A DNA stretch of 64,000 nucleotides from Litorivicinus lipolyticus (GCF_009650135.1 NZ_CP045871.1:1426001-1490000), one strand, 5' to 3'. Shown: positions 37,896 to 47,329, counted from the first letter of the stretch. Notes: a model not told the origin generated them from the letters alone. Numbers and translations are program-made.

Positions 37896-39836
37896 ATGAC
37901 CACTGCACTTTGGACACCCTCCCAGGATCAGATCGACGCCAGCGAAATCAGCCGGCTATGCCAGCACTTTGGACTGGCACCGACCTTCCAAGCCTTGCAT
38001 CAATTCAGCATTGAGCAACCGGGTGCATTTTGGGCCGGGTGGTTGACTCATGCCGACATCATCACCAACGGTAGCCTTAGCCCCAGCCTGATTAGCGCGC
38101 CGCAAATGAAGGACGCCGAGTGGTTTCCAGACCTGCAACTGAACTTTGCCGCAAACTGTTTAGCGCCCCACTACACCGGCAGCGCATTTGTTGAGTTGAA
38201 AGAAAACGGTGATCGCCGCGAGCTCAGCCGTGACGTATTGCGCGGCCAAGTCGGCGCACTCAGTCACTGGCTGCGGACTCAAGGTGTCGGGCGCGGCGAT
38301 GTCGTCGCCGGCTTTTTGCCCAACGGCGGCGACGCGGTGCTGGCGATGCTGGCATGTGCCGCCGTCGGCGCCATCTGGACCAGCTGCTCGCCTGATTTTG
38401 GAACCTCAGGCGTGCTCGATCGTTTTGGCCAGACCCGCCCGAAGGTGCTGTTCTGTGTCGACGGCTACCACTACAACGGCAAGACGCATGATGCTTGGCA
38501 AAAAATTCAGAGCGTCGCCGCCAGCCTACCCGGGCTACAGGCCATTGTTAGAGTCAGCTATGCGGGTGCGCCCGCTGATTTGGCGGCATCGGTGGTGCCT
38601 GCGCACGGACTTGAAGACCTGATTGCCGCACCGCGCGCGCCTGAATACACGCCAGTCGGATTTCGCGACCCACTGTTCATTTTGTATTCCTCCGGGACCA
38701 CCGGCGCGCCTAAGTGCATTATTCACAGCGCCGGCGGTACCCTAGCCCAGCTGACCAAAGAGCATCGGTTGCATGTCGGACTGCAGGCCGGCGATCGTTT
38801 GTTTTATTACACCACGCTGGGCTGGATGATGTGGAATTGGCTGGTCACTGGACTGGCCAGTGGCGCCACCCTGATGCTATTTGACGGTTCGCCCTTCTAC
38901 CCCGGCCCAGCGGCCTTGGTAGAACTGGCCGACGCCGAGCGATTTAGCGTCTTCGGCACCAGCGCCAAATACCTGGCCGCGCTCGAAAAAGCCGCGGTGG
39001 TGCCGCGTGACATGGCGCCCTTCGAGTCACTCAAAGCGATTCTATCAACCGGGTCACCACTGGCCCACGAAAGCTTTGAATTTGTCTACCGGGACTGGAA
39101 GTCTGACGTGTTGTTGGGGTCCATTTCCGGCGGCACCGACATCGTCAGCTGTTTCGTCCTGAGTGATCCGACCTCCCCGGTGTATGCCGGCCAAATCCAG
39201 CGCGCTGGGCTTGGCATGGACGTGCGCATTGTCGACGAGGCCGGTAATGAACTGGCCCCAGGCGCTGGCAAAGGTGAGCTGATTTGCGCCACCCCTTTCC
39301 CGTCAATGCCGGTCGGTTTTTGGAACGACCCCGATGGCAGCCGCTACCAAGCCGCCTACTTTGATCGCTTCCCAGGTATTTGGGCCCACGGTGACTACGC
39401 CGAACAGACCGTCGAGGGTGGCTACATTATCCACGGCCGCTCCGACGCGACGCTGAACCCCGGCGGCGTGCGTATCGGCACCGCGGAAATATACCGCCAA
39501 GTCGAACGCGTCGAGTCGGTCATCGACTGCCTTGCGATCGGCCAGCGCTGGGAGGACGACGTGCGCGTTGTGCTGTTCGTGGTGTTGCGCGACGGTCTGA
39601 CCCTGGATGCGGCGCTCGAAAAAACGCTGCGCACCGAAATTCGTACCCACACCACACCCCGCCACGTGCCGGCGCGAATTGTTCAGGTCCCCGAACTGCC
39701 TCGTACCCGCAGCGGCAAGTTGGTAGAACTGGCCGTTCGCTCTGTGGTACACAATGAACCGGTAGCGAACACCGAAGCCTTGGCCAACCCTGGGGCCTTG
39801 GACTATTTTAAAAATTTGGACGCACTGACTAACTAA
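37896..39836 (+). CDS. Acetoacetyl-CoA synthetase (acetoacetate--CoA ligase)
   Basis: The 646-residue AMP-forming ligase has the P-loop-like YSSGTTGAPKCI, YTTLGWMMWNWL, ISGGTDIVSCF, WAHGDYAE and the C-terminal lysine in RTRSGKLVEL. The TDIVSCF and WMMWNW stretches fit acetoacetate-CoA ligases. It activates acetoacetate released when polyhydroxybutyrate is mobilised (3-hydroxybutyrate dehydrogenase, not seen here, would make it). ATG at 37896, with AAAGGAAA upstream, is preferred over 37863. The stop overlaps the next start as TAATG. Confidence 0.93.
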   Translation: MTTALWTPSQDQIDASEISRLCQHFGLAPTFQALHQFSIEQPGAFWAGWLTHADIITNGSLSPSLISAPQMKDAEWFPDLQLNFAANCLAPHYTGSAFVELKENGDRRELSRDVLRGQVGALSHWLRTQGVGRGDVVAGFLPNGGDAVLAMLACAAVGAIWTSCSPDFGTSGVLDRFGQTRPKVLFCVDGYHYNGKTHDAWQKIQSVAASLPGLQAIVRVSYAGAPADLAASVVPAHGLEDLIAAPRAPEYTPVGFRDPLFILYSSGTTGAPKCIIHSAGGTLAQLTKEHRLHVGLQAGDRLFYYTTLGWMMWNWLVTGLASGATLMLFDGSPFYPGPAALVELADAERFSVFGTSAKYLAALEKAAVVPRDMAPFESLKAILSTGSPLAHESFEFVYRDWKSDVLLGSISGGTDIVSCFVLSDPTSPVYAGQIQRAGLGMDVRIVDEAGNELAPGAGKGELICATPFPSMPVGFWNDPDGSRYQAAYFDRFPGIWAHGDYAEQTVEGGYIIHGRSDATLNPGGVRIGTAEIYRQVERVESVIDCLAIGQRWEDDVRVVLFVVLRDGLTLDAALEKTLRTEIRTHTTPRHVPARIVQVPELPRTRSGKLVELAVRSVVHNEPVANTEALANPGALDYFKNLDALTN

Positions 39837-41278
39837 TGAGATTTCTGGGACTAGTGGCCGGGCTGACGCTCGCATTATCAAGCCTGGCGGCGTCGGACCT
39901 TCGGGTCTTGATTGACGTATCCGGCAGCATGAAAGCGAATGACCCGGAATCGTTGCGCCGACCGGCGGCCGAGCTGATTGCCCGGCTATTGCCCGCGCAA
40001 TCACGTGCTGGCGTTTGGCTATTTGGCACCGATACCCGCACCCTGGTTAACTACGGCAACGTCGACGACGATTGGCGCAGCGCCACCCTGACCCAAGCCG
40101 AACAGATTTCCAGCGCTGATCAATTCACCGACATCGAAAACGCCCTGTCGATGGGATTGGCGCCACCGACCAGTGCCCAGCGCGACTGCCATGTCATCCT
40201 GGTCACAGACGGCCTGATTGACCTCAAGGCCGGAGCCGCCGCCATCCGCGAAAGCCGCGCCCGAATCGAAAGCCAGTTGACCCGCCAGGCAGTCGCCCAA
40301 GACTGCCGAATTCACACCCTCGGCCTTTCATCGAACGCGGATCTGGCACTGCTCAGCCGCCTGGCCCAGGCCACGGGGGGACTGAGTGCGTCACTGTCCG
40401 GTGCCGCCGAGTTAATCCCGGTGCTGATCAATGCGCTGGAAATCGCATTGCCGAACAACCAACTGCCGGTGAGCGAAGGTCGCTTTACCGTTGATGACAG
40501 TGTCAAGCAACAGACCGTGATCGCCCTCAAAGGCGATGGCGAAAACCCACCCCTGGTACTGCGCTCCCCCAGCGGCCGCGTCATCACGCCTGAATCCAAC
40601 ATCCCCGGCATCGAGTACGAGGACACCGCGGGCTACCAGCTTTACCAGATCACCGATCCGGAACTTGGCGAATGGACGGTAGTCGGCAACCAAGCCGACC
40701 GCGTTTTTGTTGAATCGCAGTTAGAACTGGCGCTGATTGACTTCCCAAGCACCGTAGAGGTTGGCCAACCGATCAACCTGGTGACTGAAATAAAACGTGA
40801 CGGCACCCCAATCACTGCGATGCCGGGACTGCGGGTCAGCGCTACCATCAGCCAAGACGGTGCCGTGCTGCAAACGCTGACGTTGACGGCCAAAGGTGAC
40901 CTGACTGGCTTTCAGGCACGGCTGCCAGAACTGGCGGCGGGCGACTACCAGATCAGCGTTTTAGCCCGCGCCGCCCAAATCGAACGCAAGATCGACCGCT
41001 CGCTGCGCGTCATCGCCATACAAGCGGCGGCGGCACTCGAATCCGATACGACCCAGGCGATCACTCAGTTCAAGGCGCCCGCGCGCGCCGACGCCAGCGT
41101 CGACACAAGCACCCAGCCGGCCAGTGAAGCCTCGGCAACACCGGCCGAGGTACTGGCTGCGCCGGTATTGCAGTCCGGCTTGACGCTGTCCCAGTGGTTG
41201 TGGGCAATCGGGGGCGTATTATTGGCGATCATTATTGCGCTGGCATTTTGGTTGGCACGGGCCGAGAAAAAATCATGA
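39836..41278 (+). CDS. VWA-domain protein (TIGR03503-like), signal peptide and C-terminal anchor
   Basis: The 480-residue protein has an N-terminal signal peptide (about residues 1-18), a von Willebrand A domain with the metal-binding DVSGSMK and a TDGLID segment, a long beta-rich middle, and a C-terminal membrane helix (about 453-474) with a short basic tail. RVLIDVSGSMK..DPESLRRPA and AGVWLFGTDT match the TIGR03503 family as I recall it. It would be a periplasmic protein tethered by its C-terminus; its role is unknown. It follows acetoacetyl-CoA synthetase by one overlapping base and overlaps a small membrane gene at its end. Confidence 0.82.
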   Translation: MRFLGLVAGLTLALSSLAASDLRVLIDVSGSMKANDPESLRRPAAELIARLLPAQSRAGVWLFGTDTRTLVNYGNVDDDWRSATLTQAEQISSADQFTDIENALSMGLAPPTSAQRDCHVILVTDGLIDLKAGAAAIRESRARIESQLTRQAVAQDCRIHTLGLSSNADLALLSRLAQATGGLSASLSGAAELIPVLINALEIALPNNQLPVSEGRFTVDDSVKQQTVIALKGDGENPPLVLRSPSGRVITPESNIPGIEYEDTAGYQLYQITDPELGEWTVVGNQADRVFVESQLELALIDFPSTVEVGQPINLVTEIKRDGTPITAMPGLRVSATISQDGAVLQTLTLTAKGDLTGFQARLPELAAGDYQISVLARAAQIERKIDRSLRVIAIQAAAALESDTTQAITQFKAPARADASVDTSTQPASEASATPAEVLAAPVLQSGLTLSQWLWAIGGVLLAIIIALAFWLARAEKKS

Positions 41279-41469
41279 ACGGACTTTGGGAAACACTGCA
41301 AGGCTTGGGTTATATAGCCTGTGTCATGTGGGTGCTGGCTGCAGTGGTTGGCGTTATTCGACCACAGGTGCTTCGAAAGACCGAACGCATGGACGTTATA
41401 CGCCTGTGTAGCATGGGCTTTCTGGTGTCGTTTTTAGTGGTTGCCAACGCCACCTATTTGCTTAGTTGA
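41275..41469 (+). CDS. Small two-helix membrane protein
   Basis: The 64-residue protein has two hydrophobic segments (about residues 9-26 and 45-62) separated by a charged loop with RPQVLRKTERMD. It overlaps the VWA gene by four bases (ATGA), so it is probably translated with it and may work with it in the membrane. I do not recognise a family. An in-frame start upstream lies inside the VWA gene and is less likely. Confidence 0.7.
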   Translation: MNGLWETLQGLGYIACVMWVLAAVVGVIRPQVLRKTERMDVIRLCSMGFLVSFLVVANATYLLS

Positions 41470-41529
41470 CCCAGCTCACAAAACACGACTTTCGCGCCCT
41501 ATTTCAGGCCAGTAGTCTAGGCTTAGACC

Positions 41530-43032
41530 ATGACCAATTTAGGCCTCAAAGCATTCGCTGATCGACACTCCCTGACCTTGGTTCAGCTCGCGGCTGGCCA
41601 TGCGGTAACGCTGAGTGCGGACGACCCGCCTCCGCGTGCGCTACTGGCGGCGATTGAGCGAGGCCAACAACACGTGCGCGCCGCCGGTTGGGCTGCGATC
41701 AACCTGGGTCACGACAGCCTTTGGCTGGCGCTATCGCCGTCCACTATCAACGCTTCTGAGGAAACCGCCAGTCTGCGCCGGCAACTGACCTGGATGGATC
41801 AAAACGATCGTCTGACTGGTTTGATGACCCGCGACGCCATGACCAACGCTCTGGCGCCGTTGGTGTCCAACGATGAATTTTTGTGCCTGTACATTGCGAT
41901 CCAAGACTTCCGCGACGTCGATGCCTTGCGCGGTACCCGCGCGGCGGACATGGTGCTGCAAGCACTCGGCGGCCGCCTAGCGATGCACTGCGCCGAAAAC
42001 GACGCCATGGCCAGCCGCATCAACGCCCATGCCTTTGTCGTGCTGGTGCGGCTTGATGATGAGCCCGCCGGCACCGCCGCCGCACTGATCGAGGAGTTGG
42101 GTCAGCCGATCGCGTTGGAATTTGGCACCATCCGCATGCGCTACGCAGTGGGCATGGCGACCTCACCGCAACACGGCACCACGGTCGAGCACCTGATCCG
42201 GCATGCCGAATTGGCCAGCCGCGAAGCGACAAGAGTGAGCGACGGCGTGGTCCTGTTCAATACCGATATTGAGCGTGCCTATATGCGCGCACGCGCGGTC
42301 GCCAAAGGCGCCCTAGCCGCCTTCACCGAAGGTCAGCTGAGCGTCCACTATCAGCTGCAGGTGCCTTTGGGCACCGGTAAGGCCGGCGCCGAGGCGCTGA
42401 TACGCTGGAATCACCCGAGCCTGGGCACGGTGCCGCCGAACGAGTTTCTACCGGTCTTTGAGGCCCAGGGCTTGATGAGTCGACTGACCGAGTTCGTGCT
42501 CGAAACCAGTTTGCGCGAATGGAACGTCAGCGAAACCGCAGACATGAACCTGTCGATTAATCTGCCGCCGCAGCTGATTGATCAAAGCATGGCGGATGCC
42601 ATTGCCGACCGCTGCCATCGCCATCAGTTTGACCTCGGCCGGCTGATCCTTGAAATCACTGAACAGCAGCTGCCGACCGACCCGGACAAGCTCAGTAGCC
42701 TGCATTGGTTGCAGCAACAAGGTGTCCAAATCGCGATTGATGACTTCGGGGTCGGCCAGTCGTGCCTGGCGCGATTGGGCCAGATTCAATTTGATGAACT
42801 GAAAATCGATCGATCTTTAATTGTTAAGCTGGACCAGGACGGCAGCCAGAGCGCCGTGATTCGTAGCATTATCGCACTGGCCAAATCACTGGGCATGAAG
42901 GTAGTGGCCGAAGGCGTCGAAACCGAAGGCCAGTTCTCGACCCTATCCAGCTTTGAATGCGACCGTATCCAGGGCTTCTACACCGCCCGCCCTCAACCCT
43001 TTAGCGAGCTGCGCAGCCGGCTTATGCATTGA
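41530..43032 (+). CDS. c-di-GMP phosphodiesterase with degenerate GGDEF domain
   Basis: The 500-residue cytoplasmic protein has an unrecognised N-terminal region (1-85), a GGDEF-type domain (about 90-245) and an EAL domain (about 255-500). The GGDEF motif is replaced by NAHAF (165-169), so cyclase activity is unlikely. The EAL domain keeps its signature (E288-A-L, LEITEQQL, IDDFGVGQ, KIDRSLI, AEGVET), so c-di-GMP hydrolysis is plausible. The DDFG-x-G loop has QSCL where YSSL is usual. No membrane helix is present. The 3' end overlaps pabB by 11 bases. Confidence 0.9.
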   Translation: MTNLGLKAFADRHSLTLVQLAAGHAVTLSADDPPPRALLAAIERGQQHVRAAGWAAINLGHDSLWLALSPSTINASEETASLRRQLTWMDQNDRLTGLMTRDAMTNALAPLVSNDEFLCLYIAIQDFRDVDALRGTRAADMVLQALGGRLAMHCAENDAMASRINAHAFVVLVRLDDEPAGTAAALIEELGQPIALEFGTIRMRYAVGMATSPQHGTTVEHLIRHAELASREATRVSDGVVLFNTDIERAYMRARAVAKGALAAFTEGQLSVHYQLQVPLGTGKAGAEALIRWNHPSLGTVPPNEFLPVFEAQGLMSRLTEFVLETSLREWNVSETADMNLSINLPPQLIDQSMADAIADRCHRHQFDLGRLILEITEQQLPTDPDKLSSLHWLQQQGVQIAIDDFGVGQSCLARLGQIQFDELKIDRSLIVKLDQDGSQSAVIRSIIALAKSLGMKVVAEGVETEGQFSTLSSFECDRIQGFYTARPQPFSELRSRLMH

Positions 43033-44116
43033 GAAAGCGCGTTTTTAAGTGCACTTCGTCCCACTCATCCTGAACCTCGGAGCCGACCGTGATACCGCCG
43101 CCGACTCCAAACTCGAAGTGGCCATTGGCATGGGTCAGGGTTCGAATCGCAACATTGGCGACCGATCGGCCCTGGTGTAGGTAACCCAGGCTGCCGGTGT
43201 ACAGTCCGCGTGGCGTGCTTTCCAGCTCGGTGATGACTTCAATGGCGCGTTTTTTCGGTGCCCCAGTGATCGAGCCAAACGGAATCAACGCACGGGCCCA
43301 GGCGTCCAGCCGCGGATCGACAAGTTGCGCCTGGATACGCGAGACCATTTGCTGAACCGTTTGAAAGCGCCGCACTTCAAAAGCGATCGGCACCTGGACA
43401 CTGCCCGTCACGGCGATCCGGCCGAGGTCGTTGCGGATCAGATCAACGATCATCACGTTCTCGGCACGATTTTTCGGGTCATCGGCCAACCAATTGGCCA
43501 GGGCGCGGGCGCGGGCATCATCATCGTGATTGGCAATCGTACCCTTCATCGGTTCGCAGTGTATGGCGTCCCCGTCGACCGACCACAGCTGCTCCGGTGA
43601 CTGGCTGACGGCCCACCCATCGCCCCAGGGCATCAGCGCGTGAAAAGGCACCCACTGGTGCGCCAGCAGCCGCCGATGCAGCGCCTGGGCCGAGCCTGCG
43701 AACCGGCCCTGGCCGCGCACCGTCAAATTAACCTGATAGCAATCCCCCGCCGCCAAATAACCTTGAACACGGTCATAGGCGGCACGCCACTGCTCGAAGT
43801 CCTGTGATAACGACCATTCGAGGGCGCAATCGGCCACCGGCAAACGGGCCAACACCTCGTCATTCGACAGCGTTTCAACACGCCCCCAAACGCAGGCATC
43901 CAGCCCGGGAAGCGGGTCCGACGCCGTGCCCAGAAAATCCGCCACCGAGGCTTCGTAGCTGATACCGAATGTGACCGGATGACGTTGCGAGTCGGACTGC
44001 AATTCGCGCCAGACGGGCCCGCGATCGACACCGGCCGAGCGCCGCTCGCGCAGGTCCGAGAACCACAGCGTTGTGTCCGAGCCAATGCCCATAAGCGCGT
44101 AAGGAGTTGTTGTCAT
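43022..44116 (-). CDS. pabB: Aminodeoxychorismate synthase component I
   Basis: PabB converts chorismate to 4-amino-4-deoxychorismate for folate synthesis. The 364-residue protein has CEPMKGT with the catalytic-type lysine K191, which separates PabB from anthranilate synthases (PIAGT), then DLIRNDLGRI, FGSITGAPKKRAIEVI and the GVGGGI loop. It is shorter than E. coli PabB (about 453) because the N-terminal domain is reduced, as in other short PabB proteins. It follows the diesterase gene by 30 bases on the same strand. pabA is not in the window. Confidence 0.92.
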   Translation of the reverse strand: MTTTPYALMGIGSDTTLWFSDLRERRSAGVDRGPVWRELQSDSQRHPVTFGISYEASVADFLGTASDPLPGLDACVWGRVETLSNDEVLARLPVADCALEWSLSQDFEQWRAAYDRVQGYLAAGDCYQVNLTVRGQGRFAGSAQALHRRLLAHQWVPFHALMPWGDGWAVSQSPEQLWSVDGDAIHCEPMKGTIANHDDDARARALANWLADDPKNRAENVMIVDLIRNDLGRIAVTGSVQVPIAFEVRRFQTVQQMVSRIQAQLVDPRLDAWARALIPFGSITGAPKKRAIEVITELESTPRGLYTGSLGYLHQGRSVANVAIRTLTHANGHFEFGVGGGITVGSEVQDEWDEVHLKTRFLNA

Positions 44117-44146
44117 GCCGATCCGACCACCAAGTAAGCGCGTACT

Positions 44147-44857
44147 CTAGCGAGTCAGTGGGCCGACGCCAACGTCAATCTGATCGGTAATCCACGCATG
44201 GCAACGCGTGTCGACAACACCGGCGTCAAGCGCCAACGACCAGGCCACCACCGGTGTCGCCGGCCAAGGCTGCATATTGGCCAGCAGTTGGCGCTCCGGG
44301 TGCAGCCAAAAATGCCGGTGAGCGCGCCAAAATTTCAGCGCCGCCGGAATGTCATCATCAAACAATAAGCCTTTGCGTGGCTCCGGCCAGCGCGTATCCG
44401 CCTGTTCCAGCAGTGCGCCGTCAAAACTGGACAACCACCAACTCGCAGGCCAGTTCGGCAACCCCAATCGGCTCAGTTCGCCATCGCTGGCGCGGCCCGT
44501 GCCCTGGCGCAATTTCAGTTCGACGTTGACCCTGCTATCGCCAAAGTGCTGGATCAATTGATTCAATGACATCAGCGGCTGACCACCCAGCCCGACCAGC
44601 TGGGCGACACGGTGTGACGGCAGTTGATCCAAATACAGCGCCGGTGGCTGATGGATGTGTTCGTGTAAGGCACTGGAGTGGATCAACCAGCCACGCCCAT
44701 CCGCATCCAAGCACAGGTCGACCTCGACAAAATCAGCCCCGGCACTGAAGGCCAGGGCGATTGCGGCATGGCTGTTTTCCTGGGGGACGCGTTGGCGACC
44801 ACCGCGGGCGTCGGTCCGACCACAGCCACGGTGCCCGCCGATCAAAACCCCTGTCAC
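44147..44857 (-). CDS. Glycerophosphodiester phosphodiesterase-like protein with altered HD motif
   Basis: The 236-residue TIM-barrel protein has GGHRG (H9, R10) and PQENS near the N-terminus and FVEVDL with the metal ligands E45 and D47, then NVELK, all typical of GDPD enzymes that release an alcohol from glycerophosphodiesters. The usual HD of the second motif is HS (H60-S61), so catalysis may be weak or different. ATG at 44857 overlaps the DUF1439 gene stop. No signal peptide is visible, so it is cytoplasmic. Confidence 0.78.
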   Translation of the reverse strand: MTGVLIGGHRGCGRTDARGGRQRVPQENSHAAIALAFSAGADFVEVDLCLDADGRGWLIHSSALHEHIHQPPALYLDQLPSHRVAQLVGLGGQPLMSLNQLIQHFGDSRVNVELKLRQGTGRASDGELSRLGLPNWPASWWLSSFDGALLEQADTRWPEPRKGLLFDDDIPAALKFWRAHRHFWLHPERQLLANMQPWPATPVVAWSLALDAGVVDTRCHAWITDQIDVGVGPLTR

Positions 44858-45423
44858 GGCACCAACGACACGCGATCATCACCAATGCGCAGGTTCGTCA
44901 GCACCTTGGCGGCCAATCGCGTGCGCGGATCCGAATCCAACCGGTAGATCGGTTGGCTGGAAAAATAGGCGTCCAGAGCCTGGGTCAGGGCGCCGCCATT
45001 TTCACCTAGAAACTGATCAATCTTTTGATCATAACCCTCTGATAATCCGAGTGATAGCAATTTTGGGGATGTCAGATAAATAGCCTCATCCTTGATCATC
45101 AGACCGGCCTGGAAACGGGGCGCCAGCCGAGTTTTAACGGTGCCAATTAACGGCACTGTGGTGTTCAGTGTTGACTCAAACCCAGCCACCACCGCACCGC
45201 CATCCGCCGCCACCAAGTCCAAGTCGACGTCTTCCAGCAACAAGGAGATGTCCATGATGGCCGTGTTCACCAACGGCAACGCACCGTCCGCGCCCATCCG
45301 ACTCTGTAATTGGCTTTTCGCCACGGACTGCAACGTGGCCTCGTCAATGTCCAGACCTGATAAACCATCGACACTGGCACAGGCACTTAGAAGTGACGCC
45401 AAGATAACTGGGATGAAACGCAT
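44854..45423 (-). CDS. DUF1439 lipoprotein (YceB-like)
   Basis: The 189-residue protein begins with a lipoprotein signal (LLSAC, lipidation cysteine at residue 15) and continues with a DUF1439 body. Its C-terminal stretch, YFSSQPIYRLD followed by LAAKVLTNLRIG, resembles E. coli YceB. The family is thought to bind hydrophobic ligands at the outer membrane; the function is unproven. ATG at 45423 is preceded by AAGGAG after a run of nine A residues. The end overlaps the next gene. Confidence 0.8.
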   Translation of the reverse strand: MRFIPVILASLLSACASVDGLSGLDIDEATLQSVAKSQLQSRMGADGALPLVNTAIMDISLLLEDVDLDLVAADGGAVVAGFESTLNTTVPLIGTVKTRLAPRFQAGLMIKDEAIYLTSPKLLSLGLSEGYDQKIDQFLGENGGALTQALDAYFSSQPIYRLDSDPRTRLAAKVLTNLRIGDDRVSLVP

Positions 45424-45490
45424 GCTGGACTCCTTTTTTTTTAGTATGCGAGCATGGCCTGACAACGCTAGGGACCTGAGTGCATAGGTC

Positions 45491-46219
45491 TCAGGTTTCT
45501 AAGATAGCGCGTAACCGACTGGCCATGTCAAACGCCCCGGCCGAGTCGCTGTGAACACACAGCGTTTGCGCTTTTATTTCAATGTCTTGGCCGCCGTCGA
45601 CCGTCAACGAACCGAGCTGAAGTGAGCGGACCTGAGCTTGCATGGCCTGACCATCCGCCAACACGGCATTGGGCAGGTGACGCGGTCGCAGCTGGCCGGA
45701 GCCTTCGTAGCTGCGGTCGGCAAAGGCCTCGGCAATAACAAAAAAACCATGCGCTTCGGCACAAGCACGGGCTTGGGCCCCAGCCGGGCCTGCCATCAGC
45801 ATCAAGGCCGGGCGATCCGGCAGCGCTTTAAGTGCCTGGCACCACTGCTCCAGGGTCGGGATGTCTTGGTGCAGGCGGTGATACAGCGCGCCGTGCGGCT
45901 TGATGTATTCGGGCATGACGTGTTGCTGGCGCGCGATTCCGCCCAGCGCACCCCATTGATAGAGCGTCCAATCGATCACCTCTTCGGCGCTGGAGGGCAG
46001 CGCACGGCGACCAAAGCCGGCCAAATCCGGGTAGCCAACGTGAGCGCCGATGCGCACACCATGGCGCTTAGCCGCGGCCACCGTAGCCCGCATAATGTGC
46101 GCATCGCCGGCGTGAAAGCCACAGGCAATGTTGGCCAAATCCAGCAACGGCAACAGCGCCGCATCCGGCCCCATGGTCCAGGCACCGAAGCCCTCTCCTA
46201 GGTCGCAATTAATGAGCAT
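45491..46219 (-). CDS. pxpA: 5-oxoprolinase subunit A (LamB/YcsF family), stand-alone
   Basis: The 242-residue protein has the LamB/YcsF signature: LINCDLGEGFGAW, ANIACGFHAGD, GAHVGYPDLAGFGRR and KPHGALYH. PxpA works with PxpB and PxpC to cleave 5-oxoproline to glutamate. No pxpB or pxpC is nearby, which is unusual because these genes are normally together. ATG at 46219 gives the family N-terminus. It is divergent from rlmA, with 87 bases between. Confidence 0.88.
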   Translation of the reverse strand: MLINCDLGEGFGAWTMGPDAALLPLLDLANIACGFHAGDAHIMRATVAAAKRHGVRIGAHVGYPDLAGFGRRALPSSAEEVIDWTLYQWGALGGIARQQHVMPEYIKPHGALYHRLHQDIPTLEQWCQALKALPDRPALMLMAGPAGAQARACAEAHGFFVIAEAFADRSYEGSGQLRPRHLPNAVLADGQAMQAQVRSLQLGSLTVDGGQDIEIKAQTLCVHSDSAGAFDMASRLRAILET

Positions 46220-46306
46220 TATTTTTCCTTGTGGCCTGGCGTATTCAACCACAGACCACGCCCCAGTAGGAATGCCTGGGGCGCGGCGCAGTGGTACGAT
46301 GGGCAC

Positions 46307-47092
46307 ATGACGACCATTGCCCTGACCTGCCCGCTTTGCCACAGCGCCCTAACCATCGCCGACCGCCGCGCATGCTGCGAGCACGGTCACAGCTTCGATC
46401 AAGCCAAGCAAGGCTATTGGAACCTGCTGCCGGTGCAAAACAAAAAAACACGTAGCCCCGGCGACGATCGATCGATGCTGGACGCGCGGCGGCGTTTTTT
46501 AGAAGCCGGCCACTACCGACCACTGGTCGAGCACCTGGCGGCGGACTGCGCGTCCGGCGTCGGACTGGATCTGGGCTGTGGTGAGGGCTGGTATGCACGA
46601 CAGCTGAACGCCGCCGCCGGCGTCGACATTGCCAAAGATGGGGTACGCATGGCTGCCAGCCAACAAAAAGCGGCGACCTTTGTGGTCGGCTCAAACGTGG
46701 CGACGCCCTTCCAGCGCAATCAATTTGACTGGGTACTGTGTGTGTTTGCGCCGTTCGACCTGGCCGAAGTCCAACGGCTACTCAAACCCGGCGGCCGCTT
46801 TATTCACGTCGGTCCTGGCAGCAACCACTTGCGAGCACTGGCAGCCCAGATTTATGACCAGCCCAGTGCCCACGCCACCGCAGCCACAACGTCGAGTCTG
46901 GGCGAACGCGCAACGCTGGATCAAGTCAGGGTTGAGTTGCACTTAAAAGGGGCCGAATTGGCCGACCTGCATCAAATGACACCGTATTTTTGGAGCACCC
47001 CCGCCGACAAGCGCAGTGCGATCGAACAGCACCCAGGACTGGATGTTGTGGCCGAATTCGACGTGCGGCGATTGACCCTAGGCGACGCTTAA
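46307..47092 (+). CDS. rlmA: 23S rRNA (guanine-N1)-methyltransferase, RlmA-like
   Basis: The 261-residue protein has an N-terminal zinc-binding CPLC...C..H motif (CPLCHSAL, CCEHGHSFD), then GYWNLLPVQNKK, SPGDDRSMLDARRRFLEAGHY, and an S-adenosylmethionine site (GLDLGCGEGWYARQL). This combination is that of RlmA, which methylates G745 of 23S rRNA. ATG at 46307 gives the zinc finger at the N-terminus. It ends four bases from a small gene on the other strand. Confidence 0.92.
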   Translation: MTTIALTCPLCHSALTIADRRACCEHGHSFDQAKQGYWNLLPVQNKKTRSPGDDRSMLDARRRFLEAGHYRPLVEHLAADCASGVGLDLGCGEGWYARQLNAAAGVDIAKDGVRMAASQQKAATFVVGSNVATPFQRNQFDWVLCVFAPFDLAEVQRLLKPGGRFIHVGPGSNHLRALAAQIYDQPSAHATAATTSSLGERATLDQVRVELHLKGAELADLHQMTPYFWSTPADKRSAIEQHPGLDVVAEFDVRRLTLGDA

Positions 47093-47096
47093 ATTC

Positions 47097-47261
47097 TCAC
47101 GCATCGAATGATAACTGTCGCGGCAAGTAGGCATGCCGGGCCTTGAGCTTTTGATACTGGTGCAAGGTGTTCAAAGCACCGACCACGCCGACCTGCAACG
47201 CCGCCGACGGATTATCCAGCACCCCGCGCGCCACTGCTTTGTGGGCCGTGAATAAAGCCAT
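47097..47261 (-). CDS. Small 54-residue protein
   Basis: This frame runs from ATG 47261 to TGA 47097 and encodes 54 residues. GGAAG lies eight bases before the ATG, a good ribosome site, and the sequence fills the gap between the rlmA stop and the MFS gene. It begins MALFTAHKAVARGVLDN and has one hydrophobic run (about residues 21-32) followed by a basic half. I recognise no family. A compositional accident is possible. Confidence 0.5.
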   Translation of the reverse strand: MALFTAHKAVARGVLDNPSAALQVGVVGALNTLHQYQKLKARHAYLPRQLSFDA

Positions 47262-47329
47262 CAGGTGCTTCCAAAATCATAAACGCAAAGTCTAGCGCCA
47301 TCACTAACGCGACACATCCGTGCTAACAC

